Source of the DNA: Mya arenaria
Lineage: Eukaryota; Mollusca; Bivalvia; Myida; Myidae
Length of the DNA stretch: 64,000 nt
Assembly (NCBI RefSeq): GCF_026914265.1
Contig: NC_069130.1
Location: 16,701,366 to 16,765,365 of the forward strand
Direction: 5' to 3'
The position numbers and the translations under genes are program-made. Numbering within the stretch: position 1 is the first letter of the stretch; each line of letters opens with the position of its first letter. Positions 47,301 through 58,951 of the stretch are shown here, one piece after another. The notes beneath the pieces are model-generated. The model was not told the DNA's origin, did not search any database, and saw only the letters and a program-made list of their open reading frames with translations.

Positions 47301-50300
47301 TTCAGGATTTCGCTCCCCAGAATCATCATAATATAATTAACTTAAAAATGGTTTAGGTTACTCCTATTTCTGGCTCTCAGCATTGTAGATTTTTGCTCAG
47401 CAAGCTAATGTTGCCAAGTTTTTCCACAGCAAAGCTAATACAGTAAAACTGCAATCTTTCCAACACGCAGTCTTATGAAAAACTGGCAATCGGTCTAGGC
47501 TGTGTCTTAGTCCAAACCATTATTCTTTCTATTTTCATAAAAAATATACTGTCGATGGATTGAAACCTAAATAAGTCAAGGACTAGAGTACCACTGCCGG
47601 TCCCAAATACACAACTCATGTGCAAGATCTTGTGATTACCTCGAGGTTATCTTTTCACACATTTTCCCGAAAGCGTGTTTCAAAATAAATATTGTTTGTT
47701 TCCTAAACGCAATGTTAAATAAGTATTCTACAATTCTATCTGTTTGACTGAACTTGTCTAATGTACCTGTTGTGTTTTCCTCGTCATAGAGATCAGGAAA
47801 TTGTCGTAGGAACCTCTGTCTCTCTGGGGCTCGACTGTTCACCACATGGTTGTAGTTGGGGTCTGTACGATCAAGTATCGTCACCTGCAAATGTATGTGT
47901 GATGAGTGTTGATCAATTATAATCGGAAATGTAAACATAGGCTTCTATTGATAGCGATCTTGCTACAGTTTTTTATTAAACAATACCTTTTTTAATTTTT
48001 TTTCATCAATTTAAAACAGACAAGGCAGTCCAAAGGACGGCCATATCCCCGGCCATTGTTTTTTAGTATATTTTGTTTTTCTCGCAACCTGACTGGTACG
48101 TTGAATCTGACCAAAATCGTACACAACCACTGGTCAAGAGTGGGAATATAGGAAATACAAGTTGTTTGATCAGTAACCTAAATATTCTTGGATATTTGAA
48201 CATATTATAAAAGGATATTTGTTAAAGTTTTTCATATTGTGTGTAGTGTCAGATCAATGTCAGGGTTATTTTGGCTAAAAAAAAGAAGGAAAATGAGTCC
48301 TTGATTTATAACATCGATGAAATAGCAAGCCTTAAGTATGTTTGATAAAGTAATATGGTAACCCATCCATGCATAAGTTATAGCCCTGACACGAAGTGTT
48401 ACAGCCAGACAGACAGACGGACGGATGGACAGACAGACTGACAGACGGACGAAGTGCATTCCTATTCTCCCCTCCCCATTCCGTGGAGGGGGATAAAAAA
48501 AATGGTGAGAGGATTTTGTTCACGGGGAATTTTGTCAGTCTCCTTAGAAAAGCATAAAGCAATACTTTTTAGGTGGACTCTAAAAGCCATAAAACATGCA
48601 GTTTTAGCATTTTTTGTTGCATTGGTTCAGCCACTGCAAAGAAAAATATTTAAGAAATGATATATTCTTTAGTGTAGGAACATGTACAAATCAGACTTTA
48701 CTGACCCTGAATGCAAGGTCATAGAGGTCTACCACACCTTATACAGTTTAAACACATGTCAATTGAAGCATCACTATGACAACACAGTTAAAAAAGTAAT
48801 AAAGACTTCTTTTTTCAGCATAGGTAACCATGCTATCCCAAGTTCACTGAATAAGAATGATGTAGAACAATAGTAAATACCAACCTTGACAGCCATGCCA
48901 TAGAGGTCCACCACGCCCCATACCACTTGTGGGCAGGTATTTGAAGCCATGCCTTGGTCGACACCATTAATAAAGTAGTTCAAGCTTCCATTGGTCTTCC
49001 GAATCAGACCGATCCTGTCTCCTTCCTGAATTGAAGAAATTCGCATGATGAGACAGATTTTGAAAAATTCAGTAACAAAGAATATATTATTAAGAAAACT
49101 TGACCGGGACTCAAACCCACAACCTCTCCAATGGAAGTCCATAGCAGTGAAAATATGGCTAGCTCACTCAGTCATTAAGGTTAACATTGTTTCATTGCTA
49201 GGGATTGTGGGCTGGAGTAAGTATGGGGATAGTAAGTACAGTTTTTAATCATGTTCAGATGATGACTGATCTTTGCAGATAAACATGATCCTCTTAGCAG
49301 CAGAGAATATGTAAATATGTCATTTTAATGACCAATATGAGTTGTGACCTTGACCTCAAAATCCATAGGGGTCATCTACTGGTCACCCCTAACCTAAATA
49401 TTAGGTTTGAGGGCCATAGGTCCAGGCATTGTTGAGTTATCCCTTGAACAATATTTCACAATTCAAGGTCACTGTGACCTTGAACTTTGACTCGATGACC
49501 CCTGAAGTCAATAGGGGTCATCTACTGGTCAGGCCCAACCTTCATGTCAAGTTTGCTGACAAAACGTCAAGGAATTGTTGAGTTTCACTCCGTCAAGCTT
49601 TTGTCTATTGATAAATTGACTGCCAACCGTCCGACATGTGCAAAGCAATATACCTCCTCTTCCTTGGGGGGGCATAATTAAACCCCTTGGATAATTATAC
49701 ATACTGCAAGTGCATCTAGGTTATACTGTCCATATTCCCGCCGTGTGCCTTTGCCATTGGTCAATATGCCACATCCACTCATCATGATGGTGCCTGGTAA
49801 TAAGAGGTCAAAATTAAGTACATTAACTTTTGCAATAAGGAATCAGAAAAAAAAAGACATTTGCTTTCGCTATATGGACTACCGGTATCCCTTTTTTACA
49901 GCCAGTTTTCTTTGGGTGCCAACTTTCTTATTTGTGCTTCAGCTTTCAGTTATGTCAAGTTAAGTCTAACATGATTATTTCTGAAATACTAAAAAGATTT
50001 CAAAAATAAAAACGTCACAACGACAATGACAAAACCTCTATTTTTTTTCTTAAAAACAAAACAAAACAGACCAGCCTAAAAACCATTAAAAATAACAAAC
50101 CAGATCTCATATTAGTCATGGTGGCCGGAAAGTCTATAGCACTAGGGTTGTGTGTGGTAATTCCAACCTCAATCGAACCAGACCATTTATCCACAAGTCT
50201 GTCAAGACGTATCTGGAAAAGAATGAATCATATTTCATACATATACAGTCGAAACCCATTGGCTCAATATCGCTTGGCTCCATTTCCTCGTTCGCTTGAA

Positions 50301-53300
50301 CTTATGTAATAGACAGATTTTGTTTTAATCTATGTAAGCATTCCCGCTTGGCTCAATATTAGCGAGGCTCAAAGTAATCTGGCAGGTCTCTGGGACATCA
50401 AGCCAACAGGTTGCAACTGTAGATGCATGTGCCAATTTGATAAGGTATTGTGTATATACAGGGGTGAAGCTAGCAATTCCGACATACCAGTACACACATT
50501 AGCAATTACATCTGTTGGAAAAAAGAAAGAAAATATTGTAAAATGTTGCAAAATTGGAAACAAATTAAGGCACATTGAATCCATAGCTTGTGCGTTACAT
50601 CAAAAATGGGTTATCTAAGTCTCTCACAAAATTGGCCCAAACCAAGAATTTGCAAAACACTGACCTCGTGCCATGTAATCTCTCAATTACCAGTATGTTT
50701 TAACAAGTTCATGCTTTTAAACAATTTCAACAAACTTATCAGCTCCTACCTCATATTTCTTTGTCCCTTAAAATCCTGTTAGACATGACAACTCCATTGT
50801 TAAATGATAGGATATTGTAAAATCTTACAAAATTGGAAACTAATAAGGGGGCAATTAAAATCCATTGCTGATGTGTTTCACAGAAAGTGGTCTAGCTATG
50901 TCCCTCAGAAAATTGGCAAAAAAAAGTGAAAAACAGACAAGAGAAAAATCAACTAGGCGCCAATTAATCACCCTTTTAAAAGCAAATTTTAACAGCTTTA
51001 TGAGTTTGAACAACTTGAACAATTTTTCAAGTGCCTACCTCAAATATTTCTTCATCCCTCAACGGCCTGTTTGTCATAACAACTCCATTATTAAACTCGT
51101 CTAGTGGGCGTCGTCGCTCAGCGGTGCGTCTGCCACTTGTTAACTTAACAAGACTTCCACATCTAAAATGAAAGATGAATAACAGTTACAAAAGCATAGT
51201 ATTTCAAACCCTTTAACATATGCTTACAATTTTAAAATCATTTTGAAATTCAGAAGCTTTTGTAAATTTCATCAGATAACTTTACTGGTCAGTGTTTTTT
51301 TCCAAATTTTTGTGAATGGGGGCTTGAAAATTGTGAAAATAGCGACAAAATAAATACAATTGTGAATTTACCAAAGTATATTTGAAACACAGAAATGAAG
51401 CAAAGCCTCCTTTTAGATCATAGATTTAAATCATTCAAAGAGAGTAAGACATATCTAAATAAGTTTTATAAATATGTTAACTGTTAAAGGAAACAATATA
51501 GTTTTACACTTGAGCATACGAAACATTTTTATTTTACTACATTATTACAGTGCTTAACATATATGAGTTCAATGATAAAACAACAACAAGAGGGCCATGA
51601 TGGCCCTACATGGCTTTACTGAAAAACAGTCTAAACTGTTGGGCAGGGATAAATTTGACACAAGGGTCAGGATTTGAAGATACCTTTACAGAAGTCTACT
51701 ATTAGCAGACATGTAAACACCTTCAAAGACATGTCAGTAGCCTGGCAGTGTATTATTAGTAGTTTTTGACATTGGGCTGAAAATGTAGCCTCTAAATAGT
51801 TTACAAGGCTTTTCAATACTAGGGCCCCGTGACCTAGTTTTGGCTCCAAATGACCCATAATCAAACCTGATGTAGAAATCATCAAAACAACCTAGCCATT
51901 AAATTTCCAGAATATTTGGGCTGATGACCTCTATGTACTGTTAACAAGATTTTTCTATTTTTGGGTCATGTGACCTAGCTTTTCATCCCAGATGACCCAT
52001 ATTCGATCTCGTCCAAGTAATTACTGGAACAAACATCCTGACCAAGTTTCGTGACAATTGAGGCAAAAATGTGACCACTAGAGTGTTAACAAACTAAGTG
52101 TGGATGGACGACGGACATTCATCTATCCTTTAGCTCACCTTCAGCCTACGGATTAGGTGAGCTAAAAAGCAATTGATTTGTGAACAGATAAAAAATTAGG
52201 GATAGTTTGCTGCTGTTTTTAACTAGGGAATAAGAACTAAAAATCCTATGTATAAAGGCTATTTTTTTAAATGTACTCAATTCAGAAAGCTTTTTAGGGG
52301 GAATTTTCGGTCACCAGAAAACCCCACTGCTGGTATTCTTTTACCTTTCATGAAATGTCAGCCTCTCATTTGATTGAACTGCTGGGTCCTCTGTCATATT
52401 GAGAGCGTTTGTGGATCTCGTCAAATCATTCACTATCTGCGAAGACAGCTGGGCCAGAAACTCATTGGCAAGCTGGTGGGCCATCTCACTGGGAGTTGTG
52501 TTTGGAGCTGGAAACAAAAGTACATTTATTTAATTGCTTTGAATAATATTTCTAAGAATGATTTGAGCGTGAGAGTTGTCATATGGTACTTTTGTCTGCT
52601 TCCCATCCAAGTGGTGGTGGGTTCAAACTTACCAGTCTCTCCAAATTAACACCAGCTTGCCCCAATACCACAAAAATACTTAAGTCAAGTTGAATTATAT
52701 TGGCGTAGGACTCAACTTGTTTTACATCATAACAACAAATAATTTTTTAAATCATATATTGTTTTACACTTTTTAAAATCACATTCTTTCATAGAAAAGA
52801 TTAAAAACTTGAGAAAAATTGAGTTGAGATTGAGAATTGACATCAAGTACATGTATACTCGTGGTGGCTGTCTGGACTAGTTGGCGGTTTTATGGTTTTG
52901 GGTTCGAACCCCACTAAAACCAAAATACTTTTTTTATGCTATAACAGTTACTGTATTTTTTGCTGTAATTTCGATATCATAGAGCTAAATTATGATAAAA
53001 TAAGTGTTTTCAGATGCATTACCGGGAAAACAAAACATGAGCAAGTCACTTTAAAACTGAAATAAAAAATCATATTAACTGCTACTTATTATACTTTTAT
53101 AACCATATTGTTATATCAATAATAATAGCTGAAGCAATATTAATTGGTGTTAATATTTCATGAAAATATATCAAAATTTCATTTATTATAATAATATAAT
53201 TTATTTCACATTTTGACATAAAATAACTTTAGGGGTATACAATTTAATATGTGTGGAATGTTCCTTCATACAATAATGTTCAGCTATAATGACAACAGTT

Positions 53301-56300
53301 GCTGGGAAATACTGGTAAAGTGTGTGTTCTATCAGGATTTTTTCTACCATATTGAGAGTGGGGATGGGGGTTTTCTGATTGGGAAAAATGGGTCATTTTG
53401 ACTAAGATTGAGAATTCCAACTTGCCTAAAAATGAAAAACTTGCCTAGAAATGAACAACAATGCTTATGAAAAAATAAGTTTGGTTCTTTTAGTTTCAAA
53501 GAATACACCAGTTTTTACATTGGTTGGAAAATCCAATTTTTTATCAAAAAAGATTGAAGAAAAAAACAAAAAATAAAAAAAATCATAAATAATAATAGCA
53601 TAAATATCAGCTGTCAAAGTGTCATTTCAAAACTTTCCTCAGGTTGGCAATGTTTCAATTGACTTATATACACCGCTTCATACTCATTTTTTTTCAACAA
53701 AACAAGAGATTATTGTCAAACACTTTGCATCCCTGAGCGCCATGTTGTCACAAATATTTGGATAATTAAAAAATAGTCATGGAGCAAATTGACAGCTGAT
53801 TTGTCAATTACATTGGATGACTATGAAGCAGTGTTAAGATTATGACCAATGTTCATTCAAATCTTGAGGATAGTTTAAGAAAGGTTTAATATGAAAGGGC
53901 GGTGTATTCTCGAGTCATTTATCAGGCAAGTTTTTCGCATTCAATGTCACTGTGAAATTGACCTTTGACCTGATGACCTCAAAATCATAAGGGTCATAAA
54001 CTGGTCACGCCCAACCTCCACATCAAGTTCAAGGACAATCTGTGCAGGTATTGCAGTATTATCAGTCAGACAAGCCTTTTCGGATTAAGGTCACTGTGAC
54101 CTTGACCTTCCATCCTTTGAGCTTAAAATCAATAGGTGTCTTTTACTGGCCAAGCTTAACCTACAAGTCAAGTTTAAGGTTCATAGGTCCAGACATTGTC
54201 AAGTAATTACTTGGACAAGCTTTTGTCTACAGACCAACTGACATGTGCAAAGCAATTAACCCCCTCTTCTTCAAAGAGGTGGGGATATCATTAACTATCA
54301 GATAAAAATTGATTAATAAATCAGCATTTTTCACAAAAAAGTAGGAGTTAACAAGAAGTAAAGGGGAAAAGAGGAGGCGTTTTCAGTAGGAAAAGTTGGA
54401 ATTCTTGAGAGAAAGCCTGAAATTGCTACAATATTGAACATGGCAGAGTTACTTTTGTTAGGAAAATACAATTGATTTAAAGATTTGCTAGGTTTCTGCA
54501 ATTACCACATTTAACATCTGAAAAATACACCAATGACAAAAAATTGAAAAACGAAATTACTATATATATCTATTTTCAGCTACAAACTGACCAGATAACA
54601 CAACACTGATATTACATGATATACATTGCATTCCATTATCAATTCATACAATATTTGTGAAGCTATATGAATATATTTTTTGGGAAATCAGCATTTCCTT
54701 CAAAACAAATTCTATTTATCCCATTTTTAACTTTACTAACATGCATATAAATACTGACTGCAATAATCTACGGTACAAAGACTAGGGTTTAAGCGAAAGA
54801 ATTATGAAAGGGTGCTGCACTCTGTCCTTTTTGGTAGCACCCTTTTGCCCCCTCCTGCTTTTTTAGAATGAAATTCTTAAGTTGATAATAGTTTTTATGT
54901 TTTGATTCAAATTTAGAGAATGACTATATTTACATACAAACTTGATATACTTAGCGGATGAAACCTAATACTACTTAAATTAAACACAGTTTATAACATT
55001 TTCAGTGAAATTCATTCTTTTCTCTCTGAGCACTCTGTCCCTTTTCTGCAGCACCCAGTTCTTTTTTAAATACAAATATCCATGTATATATTCACATGAA
55101 TTAGAACTTGAATTCTGTGAAGCAAATGTGTCGCTTGCCGGGTCAGCACCCAAATTTGATAGAGTAAAGACCAGCATGACCTTTGAACTATTGACCCCAA
55201 AATCATTAGGGGTCATCTGCTGCCCTTTTTATACCAAGTTTTAGGACTCTAATGTATGTCGTTTAAAAGTTATTGATTGGAAAGAAAACACTGACGATGG
55301 ACAATGGAAGCCTTATGTGCCAGCTATGCTTTGCAGGCAGCTGGAGGCACAAAAAAAATACAAAAGCCAACAACACAAAGCAGGATAAATGTCTGAATTT
55401 ATACTGAAACAAGAGGAACACTTTACCACGGCTGAAAGCCCTGGGACGTAGTCCATGGTTTGCTATTAACAGTCAAAATAAAAATTGTATCAATATTTTA
55501 CGTAAAATTATTATTAGAAATATTTTCAAAATAAACCTGTGTGATCGTTCTTTGGAATAAGGCCATATTTATAAAGAATTATGTTGTGGGTACTGTTACA
55601 TGACATGCAGGGCCTTTTTACCCATCTTAGCTGTAGTCGAAACCCAGTTACTACCCCATAAGCTGGACCCTGTTTTTTTCCCCAAAAATAGACTCTGAAA
55701 TTCCCTATTGTAAAAATACAAACATTATTTTTATAAAAGAGAATCTCAAGATTTATTGAATGATGTTCCTGAGTGATATAATTACTGCTTTATTAATATT
55801 GATATTTTTTTACTCAATTTGTTCCCAATTAAAAGGACTCAAAAATAGGGCCGGTCTTTTAACTGTACCCACAACTTCCTTTTTCATTTGTTCAAGTGTA
55901 AGAAGGGTTAAAGCTTTAACTAAACAACAGAGAAATAAATGAAGACCAAAGTTTTTTCAAAGTGATCATTAGTCTATATATATATTTTAAATTAATAATC
56001 CTTAGTTTAAAATTTCTTATTATGAATATTGCCCAACCATGTTAACAAAAACAATTATAGAAGTTAAACAATGTGCAAAAAAAGTTTTAGAAGTTACTTG
56101 TCTACACTACCATAACCAAGTAATACGTGTAATATTCCAAGTCCAAAAACCTACCTGTGACCCTGTTATCCGACGATTCAATAATAGACACTTGGGCACA
56201 TTTGCCGTACATGTCAATCACGGCGAAAACATTGGGTGGTATCCCCGTCGCAGCTGGTCCTTGATCGGCCCCGTTGACAAAGAAATGCAGCTCTCCCGAA

Positions 56301-58392
56301 GCTGACCTCATCACTCCGACAATATCACCCTCAGAGAGCTGGTCAAGGTCACACCCGTACTCCTCTATCATTGAGTGGCCATCTAAGAGAGGTAAAAACA
56401 TGTACAATGTGCATAAAGAGGGGCCAATCAAAAATAATGATGTTTTTCCTGTTACATGCTGATGAAAAACAGGCTATGTAGGTACTAGGTAGTCAAAACA
56501 TTTGATTTTTTCTAAGAACATTTTGTGTTCATCAAAGCAATACAGATTTAACCAAATTTTCCAATATGTATATACAGTCAGAACTTATTTATAAGTGAAA
56601 AAGTCTGTTGCATAACCGTAACCACAAAAGTCTGTTGCATAACCGTAACCACAACATTAATTTTTTAATGCCTAAGCATGCAACAAAAAAAATGAATGTA
56701 AAGTTCATTTGCTTTAAATACTCTAGAATACAAAATTTTAGGAATAAACAGATGGAGAATTAATCTGTTAAATTTTGTGATCACAAGATTTCAGAGTTAA
56801 ACCCTAAAAATAAAAACTGTTTCATCATTTTTTAACAGATTTTAATGTAGAAGAGTAGTCAATGAATTATTAAGTAAATGAAGAATTTTTCGAGGGCAGG
56901 ACGCAATTCATATGTTTGTGCAAGCTGAGACCAGCATTTGTTATTATCACAACACCCACTTGGGTTATTTTGCATCCTTTATCTTCAAAAGCCATGTGTA
57001 AGTTGTTGAAGCAACTAACTTTATTCAGCTCAGGACTGCAAAAGAGCAACCAACTGCCATTCAAAAACACTCACTGTTTAAGACAGAGGAACATTAGTTG
57101 TTAACAAAGCGAAAGGCAGTCTTGGCCTCCCAAGAGTGATTTTTGCTGTTTATTTAAGATAAAGATTTTATGCAACACCACTAAAAGAAAAAGCCCACTC
57201 CTTGAGGCAACCATTATCTCACCACATGGACTAACAAAGTGCTTTAGTTTAACACATTAAATTTTGTGTCCACATCAAAATAATATGTGGTTAAGGTTAA
57301 CTGTTTATTTCTATTACAAAATAAACTTGTGAGGTAAGAGAAAACTAATCAAGAACTAACCTAATGTGATAGAATGCACCATGTCATAGTACATGGCAGT
57401 ACTTTGAATACGAAATAACACCATCGTGTTTGAGTTGACTACAGAGCAAACAGTTACAACAACACACCCTGGATACACAGATGATTATCAAATGAAGTTC
57501 ACAGATTGCTCCAACATTACTTAATTTGTACCTTTTAATACAGAGCTGCCAGACATGACCCAGGTCCCATCTCGAAATCCAGTGGCACTGATAGGGAAAC
57601 TGAGGTTGTCTGGGTCACATGTCGTCACTCCTATCTCTATAGAACCACTCCAGGAATTCACCTGTGGATGAATCCGAGTATAACAATCAATACATGTATG
57701 ATGAATATCAAGAACAAATACAATTTTGAGACAAATTGGAGAGTTCTACATGACCATGAGGAATTTTCAAAGAAGTTGAAAAAATCATCATTTGCCGAGC
57801 CCCTGAAAACGTTCTTTAATGTTTGCCTGTCTTACTGGGTAAGAATTTCAAGCCAACTAAATTAGCATAATTGGCGATCCCAACTTATTCTGAAATTGTG
57901 GTACAAATATAGTCAGTTTGGCACTAGTGTCTAGGGTTTAGGGGCTGCAGTCCTCAATACCTTGAGCAGACGGGTAAGATAATAACATGTCGTCATGAAT
58001 TAACTTCTGGGGACCACTAAACTTGTAGTGTTCCAAAAACAAAAGCATTTTGGCATGTTCACTTAGTTTCTACTGTCGCAGATGTTTGATATTCTAATAC
58101 AAATATGACATCAACACATACTATTTAAATCGGACATTCTCCAAGGACACTTCGGCGATATAAAAGTGCAAACTTCCGTGCAAACAAACACAATTTGAGA
58201 TCTGTCAACAGTAAGCCAAACCTTTTTATCGATCTTGACCTCGAAAACTTGGTCATCCTTCAGTGCCTCTGCACTAAGCACGACCCCGTTGTTGAATTCC
58301 TGTGTTGGATGACTTCTGTAGGCTGTCCTGTTGTCATTACTCAGCGAAACTAGTGTCCCAGTCCGAGTGTGGAATCTGGGCAAGGAGGCCAT
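32605..58392 (-). CDS. NEURL4: Neuralized-like protein 4, complete coding sequence, 28 exons
   Basis: NEURL4 is a centriole-associated scaffold of six NHR domains that partners the E3 ligase HERC2 and limits CP110 in vertebrates. All 28 coding exons could be placed with GT-AG borders and consistent phases, totalling 4,371 bp, 1,456 residues plus stop; human NEURL4 is slightly longer. Approximate NHR positions are 5-170, 242-405, 445-600, 630-795, 826-1000 and 1035-1215. The C-terminal 240 residues include a Cys/His-rich stretch (CYCEQCH). Each NHR repeats FNNG(V/L)V, a WSGSIE(I/V)G-like core, the GTWMMSG-like strand, HFFVNG(I/V)DQG and V(I/V)DLYG. The start [17 protein letters not shown] lies immediately before NHR1, so the long Gly/Pro-rich N-terminus of the human protein is absent. 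Introns are rich in MITEs and SINE-like repeats. Confidence 0.93.
35671..38603 (-). CDS. NEURL4: NEURL4 exons 20-23 (NHR6)
   Basis: Exons 38427-38603, 36966-37124, 36145-36324 and 35671-35752. NHR6 is the most diverged: [53 protein letters not shown] and [14 protein letters not shown]. Confidence 0.92.
35896..36110. mobile_element. MITE family C, truncated copy
   Basis: Left terminus AAAGCTGCACTCTCACTGAT, then GACTGCTGACAAAAGATCAG shared with 590-915. Right end missing. In a NEURL4 intron. Confidence 0.65.
36500..36925. repeat. Dispersed repeat E, copy 1, with a 20-bp minisatellite
   Basis: Starts AGGGTGCTGCAGTCTGTC and ends in about six copies of GCACCCTGTCCCTTTTCTGC. A second copy at 54790-55070 shares the start and carries only two units. 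The adjacent short reading frames are not genes. Confidence 0.7.
37739..38103. mobile_element. Palindromic MITE family A, copy 3, truncated
   Basis: Shares CTACGTAGGAGGCAACATTT, AGTCTATGCC.CTT and the CTGTTTCCAAAACATTATT centre with the other copies. The right terminal third is missing. Confidence 0.7.
38774..39081. mobile_element. MITE family B, copy 2
   Basis: TIRs AAAGGCCTAGTTTAA / TTAAACTAGGCCTTTAA, with a G-run at 39039-39048. In a NEURL4 intron. Confidence 0.8.
39472..41189 (-). CDS. NEURL4: NEURL4 exons 17-19 (NHR5)
   Basis: Exons 40828-41189, 40226-40324 and 39472-39603. They contain [52 protein letters not shown] and [14 protein letters not shown]. Two donors use G|GTGAGT and A|GTGAGT, both phase 0. 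Confidence 0.92.
40363..40655. mobile_element. MITE family C, diverged copy
   Basis: Left terminus AAAGCTGCACTCCCACAGAT and later GTCAGCAGTCTTTTATCG, matching the inner part of 590-915. Right terminus eroded. Confidence 0.6.
42165..43672 (-). CDS. NEURL4: NEURL4 exons 14-16 (NHR4)
   Basis: Exons 43351-43672, 42738-42907 and 42165-42305. NHR4 is the most canonical: [72 protein letters not shown] and [13 protein letters not shown]. Between 42960 and 43195 lie two degenerate copies of part of exon 15 (GTTGACCCATC.TG.ATGAT.GCTGAACCACTG), apparently an intronic partial duplication. Confidence 0.93.
44492..44614. mobile_element. MITE family C, short internally deleted copy
   Basis: Both termini are present (TAAAGCTGCAATCTCACAG and CATCTGTGAGAGTGCAGCTT) with only about 60 bp between them. 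Confidence 0.75.
45288..47220 (-). CDS. NEURL4: NEURL4 exons 11-13 (NHR3)
   Basis: Exons 47133-47220, 46374-46641 and 45288-45450. They carry [58 protein letters not shown] and [10 protein letters not shown]. The donor of the first is CCAA|GTATGC, phase 2. Confidence 0.93.
46118..46272 (+). repeat. Dispersed repeat D, further copy
   Basis: AAGCCCGCAAGC, GCAGGGCTTGTTAAGAATG and GTTCACCCAAAGTCTAA match the pair at 31855-32400. Confidence 0.65.
47767..55462 (-). CDS. NEURL4: NEURL4 exons 4-10 (linker, NHR2, linker)
   Basis: Exons 55427-55462 (a 36-bp micro-exon, LRPRAFSR), 52345-52507, 51039-51162, 50101-50212, 49705-49793, 48885-49025 and 47767-47884. NHR2 reads [30 protein letters not shown], then [10 protein letters not shown], where the usual Trp of the family is Ile. 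The exon 7 donor is ATCTG|GTTTGT. The last exon is a linker ([19 protein letters not shown]). Confidence 0.9.
49070..49165 (-). repeat. Possible tRNA-derived SINE fragment
   Basis: On the minus strand a B-box-like GGGTTTGAGTCCCGG follows an A-box-like AGTGAGCTAGCC. It does not fold as a full tRNA by eye. Confidence 0.35.
49320..49677 (+). repeat. SINE-like dispersed repeat, copy 2
   Basis: GGTCACTGTGACCTTGAAC, GGGGTCATCTACTGGTCAGG and the tail ACATGTGCAAAGCAATATAC as at 25480-26415. NEURL4 intron. Confidence 0.75.
51585..52165 (-). repeat. Interspersed repeat bounded by GGGCCATC and TGAGCT, inverted copy
   Basis: Begins GAGGGCCATGATGGCCCT and ends TTTAGCTCACCTTCAG...GGTGAGCTAAA: the same termini as 16080-17336 in reverse, with a different, shorter interior. 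Confidence 0.6.
52866..52928 (+). repeat. tRNA-like SINE head
   Basis: A perfect B-box GGTTCGAACCCC preceded by an A-box-like CTGGACTAGTTGGCGG at about tRNA spacing. The arms do not make a good cloverleaf, so a tRNA-derived SINE is favoured over a tRNA gene. Confidence 0.4.
53930..54290 (+). repeat. SINE-like dispersed repeat, copy 3
   Basis: GGTCACTGTGACCTTGACC and the tail ACATGTGCAAAGCAATTAAC with a CCCCTCTTCTTC hairpin. NEURL4 intron. Confidence 0.7.
54790..55070. repeat. Dispersed repeat E, copy 2
   Basis: AGGGTGCTGCACTCTGTCC at the start and two CTGTCCCTTTTCTGCAGCACC-type units at the end. NEURL4 intron. Confidence 0.65.
56155..58392 (-). CDS. NEURL4: NEURL4 exons 1-3 (start codon, NHR1)
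   Basis: Exons 58222-58392, 57532-57661 and 56155-56382. The first opens with ATG and leaves in phase 0 (GATAAAAAG|GT). The second encodes [14 protein letters not shown] and leaves in phase 1; the third holds [20 protein letters not shown] and [12 protein letters not shown]. Confidence 0.93.
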
Positions 58393-58951
58393 CTTGTTTT
58401 GGTTAGCATAAAACGCTACCGCGTTGTAATAAGGTTGATATGTGCATTCTCTGGTAGAGCTAGTTTCGTCGAGGCAATTTACAAAGAAAATGCACTTAGA
58501 TAGATTTATTCGTGCATATATATGTCATTGTAACAAACCAAATATCTCATAAAGTTATAACACAGACTGATTAACAAAGTATTAGTGATGATATCTATAC
58601 TAAAGCACAACATCATTAGAATGCTTTGGATACATACGTGCGTTAACAAAGATTTAATTCAATGTGACAAGTATATAACACAGGATAACCCATTAAAGTT
58701 ATTCAACTTATTTCCAATGGGGTCCTTATGACAAATATAATTATTTGCCAAGATCTCAGTTATAAGCTGTTTAAATTAGGTTTACTTATACAAAAATAAC
58801 ATGCATGTACTCTTGACCAGTTAAAGAATGATTAAATGTTTGATATCGAACTTTTACAGTTATAATGCAACTGACTGTTAAAACCATATGACACTTTAGC
58901 ATAATATGACAAAAATCTTTGGACTGATATGCAAGATTAAATGAATAACAA

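Noticed and set aside
52866..52928. A genuine tRNA gene
   Set aside because: The B-box is good but acceptor and anticodon arms do not pair convincingly by eye; better as a SINE head.
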